DNA of 64,000 bases from Betaproteobacteria bacterium (GTDB taxonomy: Bacteria; Pseudomonadota; Gammaproteobacteria; Burkholderiales; SG8-41): contig JAOTVX010000002.1 in NCBI GenBank assembly GCA_029863175.1, positions 103,401 to 167,400 on the forward strand. Direction: 5' to 3'. How positions within the stretch are numbered: position 1 is the first letter of the stretch; each line of letters starts with the position of its first letter. The notes under the pieces were generated by a model, which was given only the letters and a program-made list of their open reading frames with translations, was not told the origin of the DNA and ran no database searches. Positions 43,541 through 52,731 of the stretch are shown here, piece after piece. The translations under genes and the position numbers were made by a program.

Positions 43541-44212
43541 TCATTTGCTTCGACTTTTTTCGAGTTCGGCGCGCATTCCGGCAATGGTGGCCTTGTAGTC
43601 CTTCGTCCCGAATATTGCGGAGCCGGCAACGAACGTGTCGGCGCCCGCGCGCGCAATCTCGGCGATGTTGTCCACCTTCACGCCCCCATCCACCTCAAGC
43701 CAGATGTCACGTCCGGTTGCACTGATGCGGCTGCGCACGGCGGCGAGCTTCTTCAGTGCCTGCGCGATGAACGTCTGCCCGCCGAACCCGGGATTCACTG
43801 ACATGATGAGAACAAGGTCGAGTTTTTCGATGACATGATCGAGGTAGGTAAGCGGGGTCGCCGGGTTGAAGACCAGCCCAGCCTTGCATCCGTTGTCCTT
43901 GATGAGGCCGACCGTCCGGTCCACGTGATCCGACGCTTCCGGGTGAAACGAAATAATGTTCGCCCCGGCCTTCGCAAAGTCGGGCACGATGCGGTCGACC
44001 GGCTTCACCATGAGATGCACGTCGATTGGCGCCTGCGTGAGCGGTCGGATCGCCTCACACACGAGCGGACCCACCGTGAGATTTGGAACGTAATGGTTAT
44101 CCATCACGTCAAAATGCACCAGGTCGGCGCCGGCCGCTATCACCTGCTGCACCTCTTCGCCCAGCCGGGCGAAGTTGGCTGACAGGATGCTCGGAGCAAT
44201 GCGGAACGCCAT
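43541..44212 (-). CDS. rpe: Ribulose-phosphate 3-epimerase
   Basis: A 223-residue TIM-barrel epimerase interconverting ribulose 5-phosphate and xylulose 5-phosphate. It opens [18 protein letters not shown] and has [20 protein letters not shown] (metal-binding His/Asp), [35 protein letters not shown] and [28 protein letters not shown] chose ATG 44212, where the family sequence begins. It is head of the rpe-gph-trpE group and diverges from apaG. Confidence 0.97.
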   Translation of the reverse strand: MAFRIAPSILSANFARLGEEVQQVIAAGADLVHFDVMDNHYVPNLTVGPLVCEAIRPLTQAPIDVHLMVKPVDRIVPDFAKAGANIISFHPEASDHVDRTVGLIKDNGCKAGLVFNPATPLTYLDHVIEKLDLVLIMSVNPGFGGQTFIAQALKKLAAVRSRISATGRDIWLEVDGGVKVDNIAEIARAGADTFVAGSAIFGTKDYKATIAGMRAELEKSRSK

Positions 44213-44320
44213 GGCGATTTCGGGCCTCGACGACGACCGGCGGATTGTACCTGTTCTCGTCGCGCCGGCACAGCGTAGCTTCTCTTGCACGCGCCGGGGA
44301 AATGATCAAGAATTAACCTC

Positions 44321-44701
44321 ATGAGCGACCAGAAATACGATATCCAGGTAGCGGCGCGCACCGCTTTTATTCCCGAGCAGTCCGACCTCGAGAATGGCCG
44401 CTACGTATTCGCCTACACGATCACCATCACCAACGCGGGACACGTCCCGGCGCAGCTCGTGAGCCGCCACTGGATCATCACTGACGCCAACAATCAGGTC
44501 CAGGAAGTCCGCGGCCTGGGAGTCGTCGGCGAGCAACCGATGCTGCGTCCCAACGAGAGCTTCCAGTACACCAGCGGCACTGCGATTGCGACACCGGTCG
44601 GAACCATGCGCGGCAGCTATCAGATGATTGCGGAGGATGGCCGCCAGTTCGATGCACCCATACCCGAGTTCACGCTCTCGATGCCGCGAGTGCTGCACTG
44701 A
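44321..44701 (+). CDS. apaG: ApaG-family protein
   Basis: A 126-residue ApaG: an immunoglobulin-like beta domain with YVFAYTITITNAGHVPAQLVSRHWIITDANNQVQEVRGLGVVGEQPMLRPNESFQYTSGTAIATPVGTMRGSYQM. Linked genetically to cobalt/magnesium tolerance and Ap4A metabolism in enterobacteria; the biochemical role is unclear. It diverges from rpe with about 110 bp between their starts and is followed by a heptad array. Confidence 0.95.
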   Translation: MSDQKYDIQVAARTAFIPEQSDLENGRYVFAYTITITNAGHVPAQLVSRHWIITDANNQVQEVRGLGVVGEQPMLRPNESFQYTSGTAIATPVGTMRGSYQMIAEDGRQFDAPIPEFTLSMPRVLH

Positions 44702-44707
44702 AGAGCA

Positions 44708-44735
44708 GTGATGGGTGATGCGTGATGAGTGATGA
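44708..44735. repeat. GTGATGR heptad array after apaG
   Basis: Four exact-length heptads in tandem (GTGATGG, GTGATGC, GTGATGA, GTGATGA), starting 7 bp after the apaG stop. Confidence 0.85.
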
Positions 44736-44810
44736 GCTCAACGCCAACGTCTCCCGTACTGGCGATCGGGCGACAGCGAACGCAAAGCGCCGCACTCTGC
44801 GGTCAAAGCC

Positions 44811-45404
44811 GTGAGCCTGCGGCTCACCTACACCCTTTTCGCGCCATTCTACGACTGCTTCGTGGGCCCCGCGTTACGCGCCGCGCGGCGCAGGAGCCTT
44901 GCCGCGTTGCCGCGCGGCGGCGGGCAGGTGCTGCTGAACGGCGTTGGTACCGGGCTGGATCTGCCGTTGCTGCCAGCCGGGCGCCGCTACGTGGGCCTGG
45001 ATCTCACGCGCGCCATGCTCGTGCGTTGCCGGGCACGCGCTGCCAATCTCGATTTTTCCTCCGTGCAGGGCGATAGTCTCACGCTGCCCTTTCGCGACGC
45101 GAGCTTCGACCATGCCGTGCTGCACCTGATTCTCGCGGTGGTGCCAGAGCCGGCGCGGGCGCTCGCGGAAACCGCGCGCGTCGTGCAGCAAGGGGGCGGC
45201 ATTCTGATATTCGACAAATTCCTCGCTCGGGGAAGGCAGGCACCGGTGCGTCGTCTGTTGAGCCCGCTCGCCGCGCGCGTCGCAACACGGCTCGACCTCG
45301 TGTTCGAGGACCTGCTCGAACGCGTGCCCGGCCTGAGTGTCGTGAGCGACCAGCCTTCTGTCGGGGGTGGCTGGTTCCGCCTGATCGAACTGAAGCGCCT
45401 GTGA
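44811..45404 (+). CDS. Class I SAM-dependent methyltransferase
   Basis: A 197-residue methyltransferase. SAM-binding motif I is QVLLNGVGTGLDLPLLPAG (NGxGTGxDL), motif II YVGLDLTRAML, and motif IV DASFDHAVLHLILAVVPEPARALAE. The pattern resembles UbiE/phospholipid N-methyltransferase-type enzymes, where a Tyr-rich N-terminus (YTLFAPFYDCFVGPAL) also occurs. The substrate cannot be told. The start is GTG 44811, 76 bp after a heptad array. Confidence 0.85.
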   Translation: MSLRLTYTLFAPFYDCFVGPALRAARRRSLAALPRGGGQVLLNGVGTGLDLPLLPAGRRYVGLDLTRAMLVRCRARAANLDFSSVQGDSLTLPFRDASFDHAVLHLILAVVPEPARALAETARVVQQGGGILIFDKFLARGRQAPVRRLLSPLAARVATRLDLVFEDLLERVPGLSVVSDQPSVGGGWFRLIELKRL

Positions 45405-45420
45405 GGCCGGCGCGCGCAGC

Positions 45421-45546
45421 TCACCGTGGCGGATCGTCACCGTCGCCTCGCCGCGGCCTGCGGCGTGGCAGCGTCCACCACACTATGAGAATCAGCAGGG
45501 CGAGCGCGACACCCGCCTCGATCAGAAACCAGAACAACCCTGCCAT
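45421..45546 (-). CDS. Small single-helix membrane protein (41 aa)
   Basis: A 41-residue frame: MAGLFWFLIEAGVALALLILIVWW is a single membrane helix, followed by a basic and acidic tail (TLPRRRPRRGDGDDPPR) that would stay in the cytoplasm. It is convergent with the methyltransferase gene. The composition is clearly protein-like. I do not recognise a named family and the ribosome-binding site is weak. Confidence 0.5.
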   Translation of the reverse strand: MAGLFWFLIEAGVALALLILIVWWTLPRRRPRRGDGDDPPR

Positions 45547-45599
45547 AAGAATCGTCGTCTTATACTGGAAGCGACAGGCGACACACCATGCGACACTCC

Positions 45600-45797
45600 A
45601 GGAGTTTGTCGGAATTGGCCCCGACAAACTCCTGATGCAAAACCGGCACCAGGATAGTATCAAGAGAGGATAAAGGATATGCGAATTCACCCTCGCTTTC
45701 TTCACGTTCGACCGCTTCGGCTAGGTCCTTTTCGGAATTGTCAGCCGGTTTTGCTGTTAGCAGCCTGTTCGGGCTGTTAACTCCGACAGGCTGCTAG
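45600..45797. repeat. Composite palindromic element, copy in opposite orientation (complete)
   Basis: End B: AGGAGTTTGTCGG (45600-45612) with CCGACAAACTCCT (45621-45633). Inner pair: GCAAAACCGGC (45637-45647) and GCCGGTTTTGC (45744-45754). End A: TAGCAGCCTGT (45758-45768) with GACAGGCTGCTA (45785-45796). It has the same architecture as 15008-15217 reversed, including traces of shared interior (GCGGTCGAA). It ends just before mltA. Confidence 0.85.
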
Positions 45798-45819
45798 CGA
45801 ATTGCCTCGCCGAAACCAA

Positions 45820-47010
45820 ATGCGCGGCGCCCCCGCGCTCTTGCTCCTCGCGCTGCTGGCACTGGCCGGCTGCGCAACGCTGGAAGGCGAGCCGCCCGCG
45901 GCGCCGGCCGTCGCCCCTTCTTCGAAAACCCTGCCGGCGCCCGCGGCTCCCGCGCCGCCATTGCAAGAAGCCAACTGGAGCGATCTTCCCGGATGGCAAG
46001 ACGACGACCCCTCCTTTGCGTGGGAAGCGCTGCTGCGCAGTTGCGATGCGATCGCGCAGAAGGTGGGCTGGGAAGACGTATGCGCCTCGGCGCGAAAGCA
46101 GGCAAACCCCGATCGGGACAGGGCGCGGCATTTCTTCGAAGCTCACTTCAAGCCCTACCGGGTCGTTGACGAAGACGGCTACGACGAGGGATTGATCACG
46201 GGTTACTACGAGCCGTTGCTGCGCGGCAGCCGCACGGCAAACGGCCGCCATCGCTTCCCCGTCTATGGGGTTCCTGACGACCTCTTGGTCATCGACCTCA
46301 CCGAGCTGTACCCGGAACTGGGGGGAAAGCGCCTGCGGGGACGCGTCGCGGGGCGGCGCGTCGTGCCGTATTACGAGCGCTCGCAGATCGAGAGTGGCAG
46401 CGGCGCGCTGGCGGGCAAGGAGCTCGTCTGGGTGGATGACCCGATAGAACTTTTCTTCCTCCAGATCCAGGGCTCCGGCCGCGTCGTGCTCGACACCGGT
46501 GAAACGCTTCGCCTGGGCTACGCCGATCATAACGGTCATCCCTATCGCTCGATCGGGAGGCTGCTCGTGGATCAAGGCGATCTGCCGCTGGAACGGGCGT
46601 CCATGCAGGGCATCAAGGCCTGGGCGCGCCAGAATCCGGCGCGGGTGCGCGAGCTGCTAAACCATAATGCAAGTTATGTGTTCTTCCGGGAACTTCCAGG
46701 CAATTTGCCTGGCCCGATCGGCGCGTTGGGCGTGCCGCTGACCGCGCGCCGCAGCATTGCGATCGACCGGCGCGTGGTGCCGATCGGAGCGCCGGTCTAC
46801 ATCTCGACGACTTTTCCCCTGACCGACCAGCCGCTTAACCGCCTGACGCTCGCGCAGGACACCGGCGGGGCCATCCGCGGCGCCGTGCGTGCCGATTTCT
46901 TCTGGGGTTTCGGCGAGGAAGCTGCGCGCGAAGCCGGCCGCATGAAGCAGACGCTGCGCATGTGGGTGCTACTGCCCCACGATTACGCCATAGCGGCCAC
47001 TGTGCGTTAG
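45820..47010 (+). CDS. mltA: Membrane-bound lytic murein transglycosylase A
   Basis: A 396-residue outer-membrane lipoprotein enzyme that cleaves glycan strands and releases 1,6-anhydro-muropeptides. Signal peptide and lipobox are MRGAPALLLLALLALAGC; an Ala/Pro linker follows. Then come RVVDEDGYDEGLITGYYEPLLRGSR, FFLQIQGSGRVVLDTGETLRLGYADHNGHPYRSIGRLL, QGIKAWARQNP, NHNASYVFFRE and the 3D-domain LAQDTGGAIRGAVRADFFWGFG with the catalytic Asp. Start ATG 45820 is fixed by the signal peptide. Its product feeds AnmK (26547). Confidence 0.95.
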   Translation: MRGAPALLLLALLALAGCATLEGEPPAAPAVAPSSKTLPAPAAPAPPLQEANWSDLPGWQDDDPSFAWEALLRSCDAIAQKVGWEDVCASARKQANPDRDRARHFFEAHFKPYRVVDEDGYDEGLITGYYEPLLRGSRTANGRHRFPVYGVPDDLLVIDLTELYPELGGKRLRGRVAGRRVVPYYERSQIESGSGALAGKELVWVDDPIELFFLQIQGSGRVVLDTGETLRLGYADHNGHPYRSIGRLLVDQGDLPLERASMQGIKAWARQNPARVRELLNHNASYVFFRELPGNLPGPIGALGVPLTARRSIAIDRRVVPIGAPVYISTTFPLTDQPLNRLTLAQDTGGAIRGAVRADFFWGFGEEAAREAGRMKQTLRMWVLLPHDYAIAATVR

Positions 47011-47027
47011 CTACGCACCAAACCGTA

Positions 47028-47075
47028 TTTAGCCGCAGATAAACGCCGCTACGGCTATAAACGCCGAACCCTAAA
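47028..47075. repeat. Decamer-type repeat copy after mltA
   Basis: Contains TTAGCCGCAGATAAACGCCG and a further AAACGCCG copy, the same family as at 2317, 10493 and 34424. It fills the 78-bp gap between convergent mltA and dsbC. Confidence 0.6.
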
Positions 47076-47088
47076 CAGCGCAGGTAGT

Positions 47089-47805
47089 TTACTTGGAGGA
47101 AGCCGAGACGAGCGCTTGCTCGAGCTTTTCCGCTTCCAGAAAACCGCCAATCTGGCGGCCGTCGGTGAGATAGATGGCGGGTGTTCCGCGCACCCCGAAA
47201 CGCTGGGCAAGCTCATTATTCTTCGCGATCGGATTCGCGCACTTGCGATCGTTCTGCGGCACGATGCCGCTCGTCATCAGGTCGTCCCACGCCTTGCCTC
47301 GGTCCTTCGCGCACCAGACCGCCTTCGATTTCTCGACCGAGTCTGCCGACAGAATCGGCCACAAAAAAGTGTAGATCGTCACGTCGTTGATCTTGACCAG
47401 CTCTTGTTGCAGCCTCTTGCAGTAGCCGCAATTCGGATCCTCGAAGGTGTAGATCACCCGCTTGCCGTTGCCGCGCACGCGCTTGACGGCGAGCGCCTGG
47501 GATTGCTCCAGACTCTGCGCCGCCAGCTGTGCGCCACGTTCCTGCGTCAAATTGCGCCGCTCAGCGCCTCGCAGGTCATAAAGCGTGCCGATAAACACGA
47601 AGCTGAGCTTCTCATCCGTGTAGGCGATCTGGCCATCGAACACCACCTCATAGATGCCACTAAACGGGGTACGCGCGACGCTTTCGATGACCGCCTGGGG
47701 AAACTTCTTCTGGAATGCCTGCCTGAGGTCTGCTTCACCTGCATGCGCCGCGCCAGCGCCCAGCGCCCAGAGCACCCAAAGAAAGACGATCACGCAGCGT
47801 GCCAT
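47089..47805 (-). CDS. dsbC: Periplasmic disulfide isomerase DsbC
   Basis: A 238-residue exported protein with signal peptide MARCVIVFLWVLWALGAGAAHA, the DsbC dimerisation domain (ADLRQAFQKKFPQAVIESVARTPFSGIYEVVFDGQIAYTDEKLSFVFIG) and a thioredoxin-fold domain with active site CGYC (FEDPNCGYCKRL), cis-Pro in GVRGTPAIYLTDGRQIGGF. It corrects wrong disulfides in the periplasm. I prefer ATG 47805 (AAGGA upstream) to ATG 47829, which lies only 6 bp from a repeat element. Confidence 0.93.
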   Translation of the reverse strand: MARCVIVFLWVLWALGAGAAHAGEADLRQAFQKKFPQAVIESVARTPFSGIYEVVFDGQIAYTDEKLSFVFIGTLYDLRGAERRNLTQERGAQLAAQSLEQSQALAVKRVRGNGKRVIYTFEDPNCGYCKRLQQELVKINDVTIYTFLWPILSADSVEKSKAVWCAKDRGKAWDDLMTSGIVPQNDRKCANPIAKNNELAQRFGVRGTPAIYLTDGRQIGGFLEAEKLEQALVSASSK

Positions 47806-47834
47806 CACAATCCTTTGTCGTTGAGCCATCGCGC

Positions 47835-47899
47835 TAGCAACCTCTCGGACTTAACAGTCCGATCAGGAGTTTGTCGGGGCTAAGTCCGACAAACTCCTA
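47835..47899. repeat. Composite element, short A-B copy at the ubiH-like stop
   Basis: Half of end A (TAGCAACCTCTCGGAC, 47835) is joined directly to a perfect end B pair (CAGGAGTTTGTCGG and CCGACAAACTCCTAG). On the minus strand the terminal TAG (47899-47897) is the stop codon of the hydroxylase gene. Confidence 0.8.
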
Positions 47900-49063
47900 G
47901 GCCACCGCGTGGTGCACGAGCAGGCTTTTCAGTTGCGGCTGCCCATTCGCCAGTTTCAGGCCCAAGTTGCGCACCTTCCCAAGCCAGACAGCGTCATTAT
48001 TGAAAAGTTTCTGCAGCGTGTGCGTCATAAGTTGCATACTGAGCACATCTTCCCGGCGCGCCCGTTCGTAACGGCGCAGCAGCGCGTGGTCTCCGCAATC
48101 CTGTTGCGGTCCGCGACCCGAGAGCACCGCGCTCAGTTCGCGCGCATCACGAAAGCCGAGATTGACGCCCTGCCCCGCCAAGGGGTGGACATTATGCGCA
48201 GCATCGCCCACCAGGGCAAGACGCGCGCGCGTGAAATCCGTCACGCGCAGCAATCGCAGCGGGAAAGCCGCCGCACGCGTGATGAGCGCGAGCGCGCCGA
48301 CCGCGCCGCGGCTTGCGGCTTCCACCTCCGCTGCCAGCTCGTCAGCCGGCTTCGCGAGAAGCTCACGCCCACGTTCCTGCGCAATCGACCACACCATGGA
48401 GACGCGGTTTCCCGGCAGCGGAAGCAACGCCAGCACGCCGTCGCGGCGGAACCACTGGAAGGCGACGCCACGATGCGCCTTCTCGCAGGAAAAATTGGCA
48501 ACCACGCCGAGCTGCCCATAGTCATTGGGCGTAGCGTCAATTCCCGCCGCCGCGCGAATTCGCGACTCGGCTCCGTCCGCGCCGACCACCAGGCGCGCGC
48601 TGAGCTCCGCCCCGTCGTCCAGACGCAGCGCGGCGGCGTGCGCGTCGAGCTCGAGCGTGCTCCACGTCGCCGGACAACAAATCCGAGCGCCATCGCGCAC
48701 GACCCGCCACAGAGCAGTCTGCAGCCGCCCGTTCTCGACGATGAAGGCAAGCTCGCGCAGCCCAGCGTCGTAGGCGCTGAATTCGAGCTCGGCGCGACCG
48801 TCGTCGCCGTAGATTCGCATGGTCTCGACGCGCGCAATGCGATCCTCCGGCATGCCCTGCCACGCGCCGCAACGTTCGAGAAATCCCGCCGAGCCGGGAC
48901 TGATGGCATAGATGCGGCTATCCCACGCGCGCGCCGCTGGCAGTCGCCGCGGTACATGCGGCTCGACGAGCGCGAGCCGCAGCCCCGAGTCGCGCAGCGC
49001 GGCCGCGAGGCTCAGTCCGACCAGGCCGCCCCCAACAATCAGGACATCGAGATCGGTTTGCAT
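47897..49063 (-). CDS. UbiH/UbiF/COQ6-family FAD monooxygenase
   Basis: A 388-residue aromatic-ring hydroxylase of ubiquinone synthesis. FAD motif VLIVGGGLVGLSLAAALRDSG, the second FAD/NADPH motif LVVGADGAESRIRAAAGI, and LALVGDAAHNVHPLAGQGVNLGFRDARELSAVL. The family covers UbiH, UbiF, UbiI and UbiM and I cannot assign the ring position. It complements Coq7 (33650). It sits upstream of dsbC on the same strand with a repeat element between them that supplies its stop codon. Confidence 0.92.
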   Translation of the reverse strand: MQTDLDVLIVGGGLVGLSLAAALRDSGLRLALVEPHVPRRLPAARAWDSRIYAISPGSAGFLERCGAWQGMPEDRIARVETMRIYGDDGRAELEFSAYDAGLRELAFIVENGRLQTALWRVVRDGARICCPATWSTLELDAHAAALRLDDGAELSARLVVGADGAESRIRAAAGIDATPNDYGQLGVVANFSCEKAHRGVAFQWFRRDGVLALLPLPGNRVSMVWSIAQERGRELLAKPADELAAEVEAASRGAVGALALITRAAAFPLRLLRVTDFTRARLALVGDAAHNVHPLAGQGVNLGFRDARELSAVLSGRGPQQDCGDHALLRRYERARREDVLSMQLMTHTLQKLFNNDAVWLGKVRNLGLKLANGQPQLKSLLVHHAVA

Positions 49064-49315
49064 ACGTGGATGCGGCGCTCGACCATCCGGGCAGTGTAAC
49101 GCCGCGCTGGCGGAGTGGCATTTATTGGAAGGTCGCGGCGCCCATGCGCAGAACGCCGAGGTGCGAAGCGCACCAGCTCGCTTCTCATGCTTAGGCGTCG
49201 ATTTTTATGATATGGCATCTATGCTCGCAATCCGGCACGCTCGCGCGCGAACTCCAGAGCGCTCCACAACCGCCGGATTCTTAACCAAATTGTGAAAAGG
49301 ATTCAGTAGGTTAAC

Positions 49316-49344
49316 TTGACAAAGGACGGCCTGCTACTTACACT
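49316..49344 (+). promoter_or_regulatory. Sigma-70 promoter of the CAU tRNA gene
   Basis: TTGACA (49316-49321), 17-bp spacer, TACACT (49339-49344), 15 bp before the mature tRNA 5' end. Confidence 0.8.
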
Positions 49345-49359
49345 CGCCGCCTTCCCCTT

Positions 49360-49435
49360 GGCGAGTTAGCTCAGCGGTTAGAGCAGCGGAATCATAATCC
49401 GTTGGTCCGGGGTTCAAATCCCTGACTCGCCACCA
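49360..49435 (+). tRNA. tRNA with CAU anticodon (Met elongator or Ile2)
   Basis: A 76-nt cloverleaf including an encoded CCA: acceptor GGCGAGT/ACTCGCC, D arm GCTCAGCGGTTAGAGC, anticodon stem-loop GCGGA-ATCATAA-TCCGT with CAT at positions 34-36, and T arm CGGGG-TTCAAAT-CCCTG. The D loop and variable loop look like tRNA-Ile2 (lysidine-modified CAU). The acceptor stem lacks the C4-G69 and C5-G68 pairs that E. coli TilS prefers, so elongator tRNA-Met remains possible. It is not an initiator. Confidence 0.95.
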
Positions 49436-49527
49436 GTTTCCGCGACGCCCGGCGCCTGTGCCGCGGCTCGCCAAGACTTCGGGGCGGCGATTTGGAGTGA
49501 CGGATTTCATCATGTTAATGTTCAATG

Positions 49528-49857
49528 ATGCATAAGTGGTTATGGGCCGGCCTGCTGGCCGCGCTGATCACTTCGGCGAGCTACGCTCAGCTGTCACGGC
49601 CGCTTCCTGCGGACGGCAAGCTTGGCGAGCTCGCCGCAGGTCAGCACCCGTTCCCGCTTCTGCAGATCAACAACGAGGTCGTGCGGCTCGCGCCGGGCGG
49701 GCTGATCTACGACCGCCAGAATCGCTCGATTCTACATAACCAACTCCCGGAATCCTCGCCCGTGCTGTTCGTCGAGGATCGCAAGGGTGAAATCGCCCGC
49801 GTTTACCTGCTGCGCCCGGAGGAATTCGAGCGCCTCGAGCGCACCCTCAAGCGCTGA
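49528..49857 (+). CDS. Small exported hypothetical protein
   Basis: A 109-residue protein: signal peptide [20 protein letters not shown], then a soluble domain ([76 protein letters not shown]). I do not know its function. The position before miaB and its sequence suggest a conserved betaproteobacterial periplasmic protein. ATG 49528 is chosen; an ATG one codon earlier is equivalent. It is 17 bp from miaB and probably co-transcribed. Confidence 0.75.
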   Translation: MHKWLWAGLLAALITSASYAQLSRPLPADGKLGELAAGQHPFPLLQINNEVVRLAPGGLIYDRQNRSILHNQLPESSPVLFVEDRKGEIARVYLLRPEEFERLERTLKR

Positions 49858-49874
49858 GCGCTGTTCCCGAAGCG

Positions 49875-51205
49875 GTGTCCCAGAAGGTCTACATCAAGAC
49901 GTTTGGCTGCCAGATGAACGAGTACGACTCGGGCAAGATGGCCGACGTACTGCGCGCCACACAAGGCCTGGAGCCCACCGACGATCCCGCCGCCGCTGAC
50001 GTGATCCTGTTCAACACCTGCTCGGTGCGCGAAAAGGCGCAGGAGAAGGTGTTCACCGATCTGGGGCGCGTCAAGCACTACAAGCGCGCCAATCCTGCGG
50101 TGCTCATCGGCGTCGGCGGATGTGTCGCGAGCCAGGAGGGCGCTGCCATCGTCGAGCGCGCCCCTTACGTCGACCTCGTCTTTGGCCCGCAGACGCTGCA
50201 CCGGCTCCCCGGATTGATCGACGCGCGACGCGTGACCGGCACGCCGCAGGTCGATGTATCGTTCCCCGAGATCGAGAAGTTCGACCAGCTGCCGCCAGCC
50301 CGTACTGACGGCGCGAGCGCGTTCGTGTCGGTCATGGAGGGTTGCAGCAAGTACTGCACTTTTTGTGTGGTTCCCTATACGCGCGGCGAGGAGGTTTCGC
50401 GCCCGTTCGAAGACGTGCTCATCGAGGTTGCGGAACTCGCCTGCCAGGGCGTGAAGGAGATAACGCTGCTAGGACAAAACGTGAATGCCTACCGCGCACG
50501 CCTGCCTGAGGGCGATGATGGCGACTTAGCGGCGCTGCTCGAGTACGTCGGGGCGATCCCCGGGATCGAGCGCATTCGCTACACGACTTCGCACCCGAAG
50601 GAGTTCACGCAACGCCTCGTCGATGCACACGCCCAGATCCCGCAGCTCGCGAATCACGTCCATTTGCCGGTGCAGGCCGGCTCCGACCACGTGCTGGCGG
50701 CCATGAAGCGCGGCTATACGGTGCTCGAGTACAAATCGATCGTGCGCCGGTTGCGCGCGGTGCGCCCGGACATTTCGATTTCCTCGGACTTCATCGTCGG
50801 GTTCCCCGGCGAAACGCCAGCCGATTTCGAGGCAACCATGCGGCTCATCGACGAGGTGGGCTTCGACGCCAGCTTCAGCTTCGTCTACAGCCGCCGGCCG
50901 GGGACACCCGCCGCCGATCTGCCCGATGACACACCACATCACGTGAGGCTCGCGCGCCTCCAGCGGCTGCAGGCAAGGATAGAGGAGCAGGCGCGGGCCA
51001 TCAGCGGCCGCATGGTTGGCACGCGCCAGCACGTGCTGGTGGAAGGCACGGCGAAAAAGGACGCCACCGAGCTCTCCGGGCGCACGTCGAACAATCGTGT
51101 CGTCAACTTTCCGGGACCGCCGGAGCTCATGGGGCGGTTCGCGGATATCATGATTACCAGCGCTTTGCCCCATTCGTTGCGCGGCGAGTTGCGGCCCGCA
51201 CCCCA

Positions 51206-51209
<4 letters not shown>
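49875..51209 (+). CDS. miaB: tRNA-2-methylthio-N6-isopentenyladenosine synthase
   Basis: A 444-residue radical-SAM methylthiotransferase acting on base 37 of UNN-reading tRNAs. The N-terminal UPF0004 domain has three cluster Cys ([31 protein letters not shown]), the radical-SAM motif is CSKYCTFC (CxxxCxxC), and a C-terminal TRAM domain ends the protein ([28 protein letters not shown]). The start is GTG 49875. The last bases overlap the start of phoH. Confidence 0.97.
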
Positions 51210-52168
<959 letters not shown>

Positions 52169-52181
52169 ACTCGGGCTCACT

Positions 52182-52607
52182 GTGCAATACGCGGTCAAGA
52201 CACGTCATCTGCCGACCCGGGCGCAATTCCGGCGTTGGGCTCGCGCGGCGCTCGAGCGGGACGCGCGGATCACCGTGCGCATCATCGGGAGCCGGGAAGG
52301 CCGCGCGCTCAACCGCCGCTTTCGCGGCAAGGACCGCCCGACCAATGTGCTGAGCTTCACGCTGGGAGGCGCGCCGCGCCTGGAAGGCGACCTCGCGCTG
52401 TGCGCGCCCGTGATCGCCCGCGAAGCGCGGGCCCAGCGCAAGAGCGGGGCGGCGCATTACGCGCATCTCGTGGTGCACGGGATGCTCCATCTCCAGGGCT
52501 ACGACCACGCGACCGAACGGCAGGCGCACAGGATGGAGCGCCGGGAAACGCGGATCGTCACCCGCCTCGGCTTTCCCGATCCCTATGGCGTGAGGCGTAA
52601 TGGGTAA
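52182..52607 (+). CDS. ybeY: Endoribonuclease YbeY
   Basis: A 141-residue zinc-dependent RNase for 16S rRNA 3'-end maturation and ribosome quality control. The metal site HLVVHGMLHLQGYDH carries the three His (HxxxHxxxxxH). Arg-rich LNRRFRGKDRPTNVLSF precedes it. GTG 52182 is chosen as the start. The final residues (RRNG) and TAA are encoded by GTAATGG heptads of the following repeat block. Confidence 0.93.
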   Translation: MQYAVKTRHLPTRAQFRRWARAALERDARITVRIIGSREGRALNRRFRGKDRPTNVLSFTLGGAPRLEGDLALCAPVIAREARAQRKSGAAHYAHLVVHGMLHLQGYDHATERQAHRMERRETRIVTRLGFPDPYGVRRNG

Positions 52608-52722
52608 TAGTGTAATGGGGCGAACCGCCGAGCTGCGCCCGTGACCCATCGCTGATCACCCATCACCCATCACTCATCACTCATCACCCATCACTCATCA
52701 CCCATCACTCATCACTCATCAC
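52593..52722. repeat. Heptad array in the ybeY-corC gap
   Basis: GTAATGG/GTAATAG units at the ybeY end (about 52598-52618) are followed, after about 35 bases, by nine exact tandem heptads YCATCAC (52660-52722): CCATCAC twice, TCATCAC twice, then CCATCAC, TCATCAC, CCATCAC and TCATCAC twice. The array ends 9 bp before the corC ATG, where a ribosome-binding site would be. Confidence 0.92.
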
Positions 52723-52731
52723 GCGACAAGA

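Noticed and set aside
47909..49099. 396-codon plus-strand frame
   Set aside because: Antisense to the ubiH-like gene, with no protein-like motifs.
49334..49525. Minus-strand frame with RVRDLNPGPTDYDSAALTAEL
   Set aside because: It is antisense to the CAU tRNA; this peptide is a well-known false annotation produced by tRNA genes.
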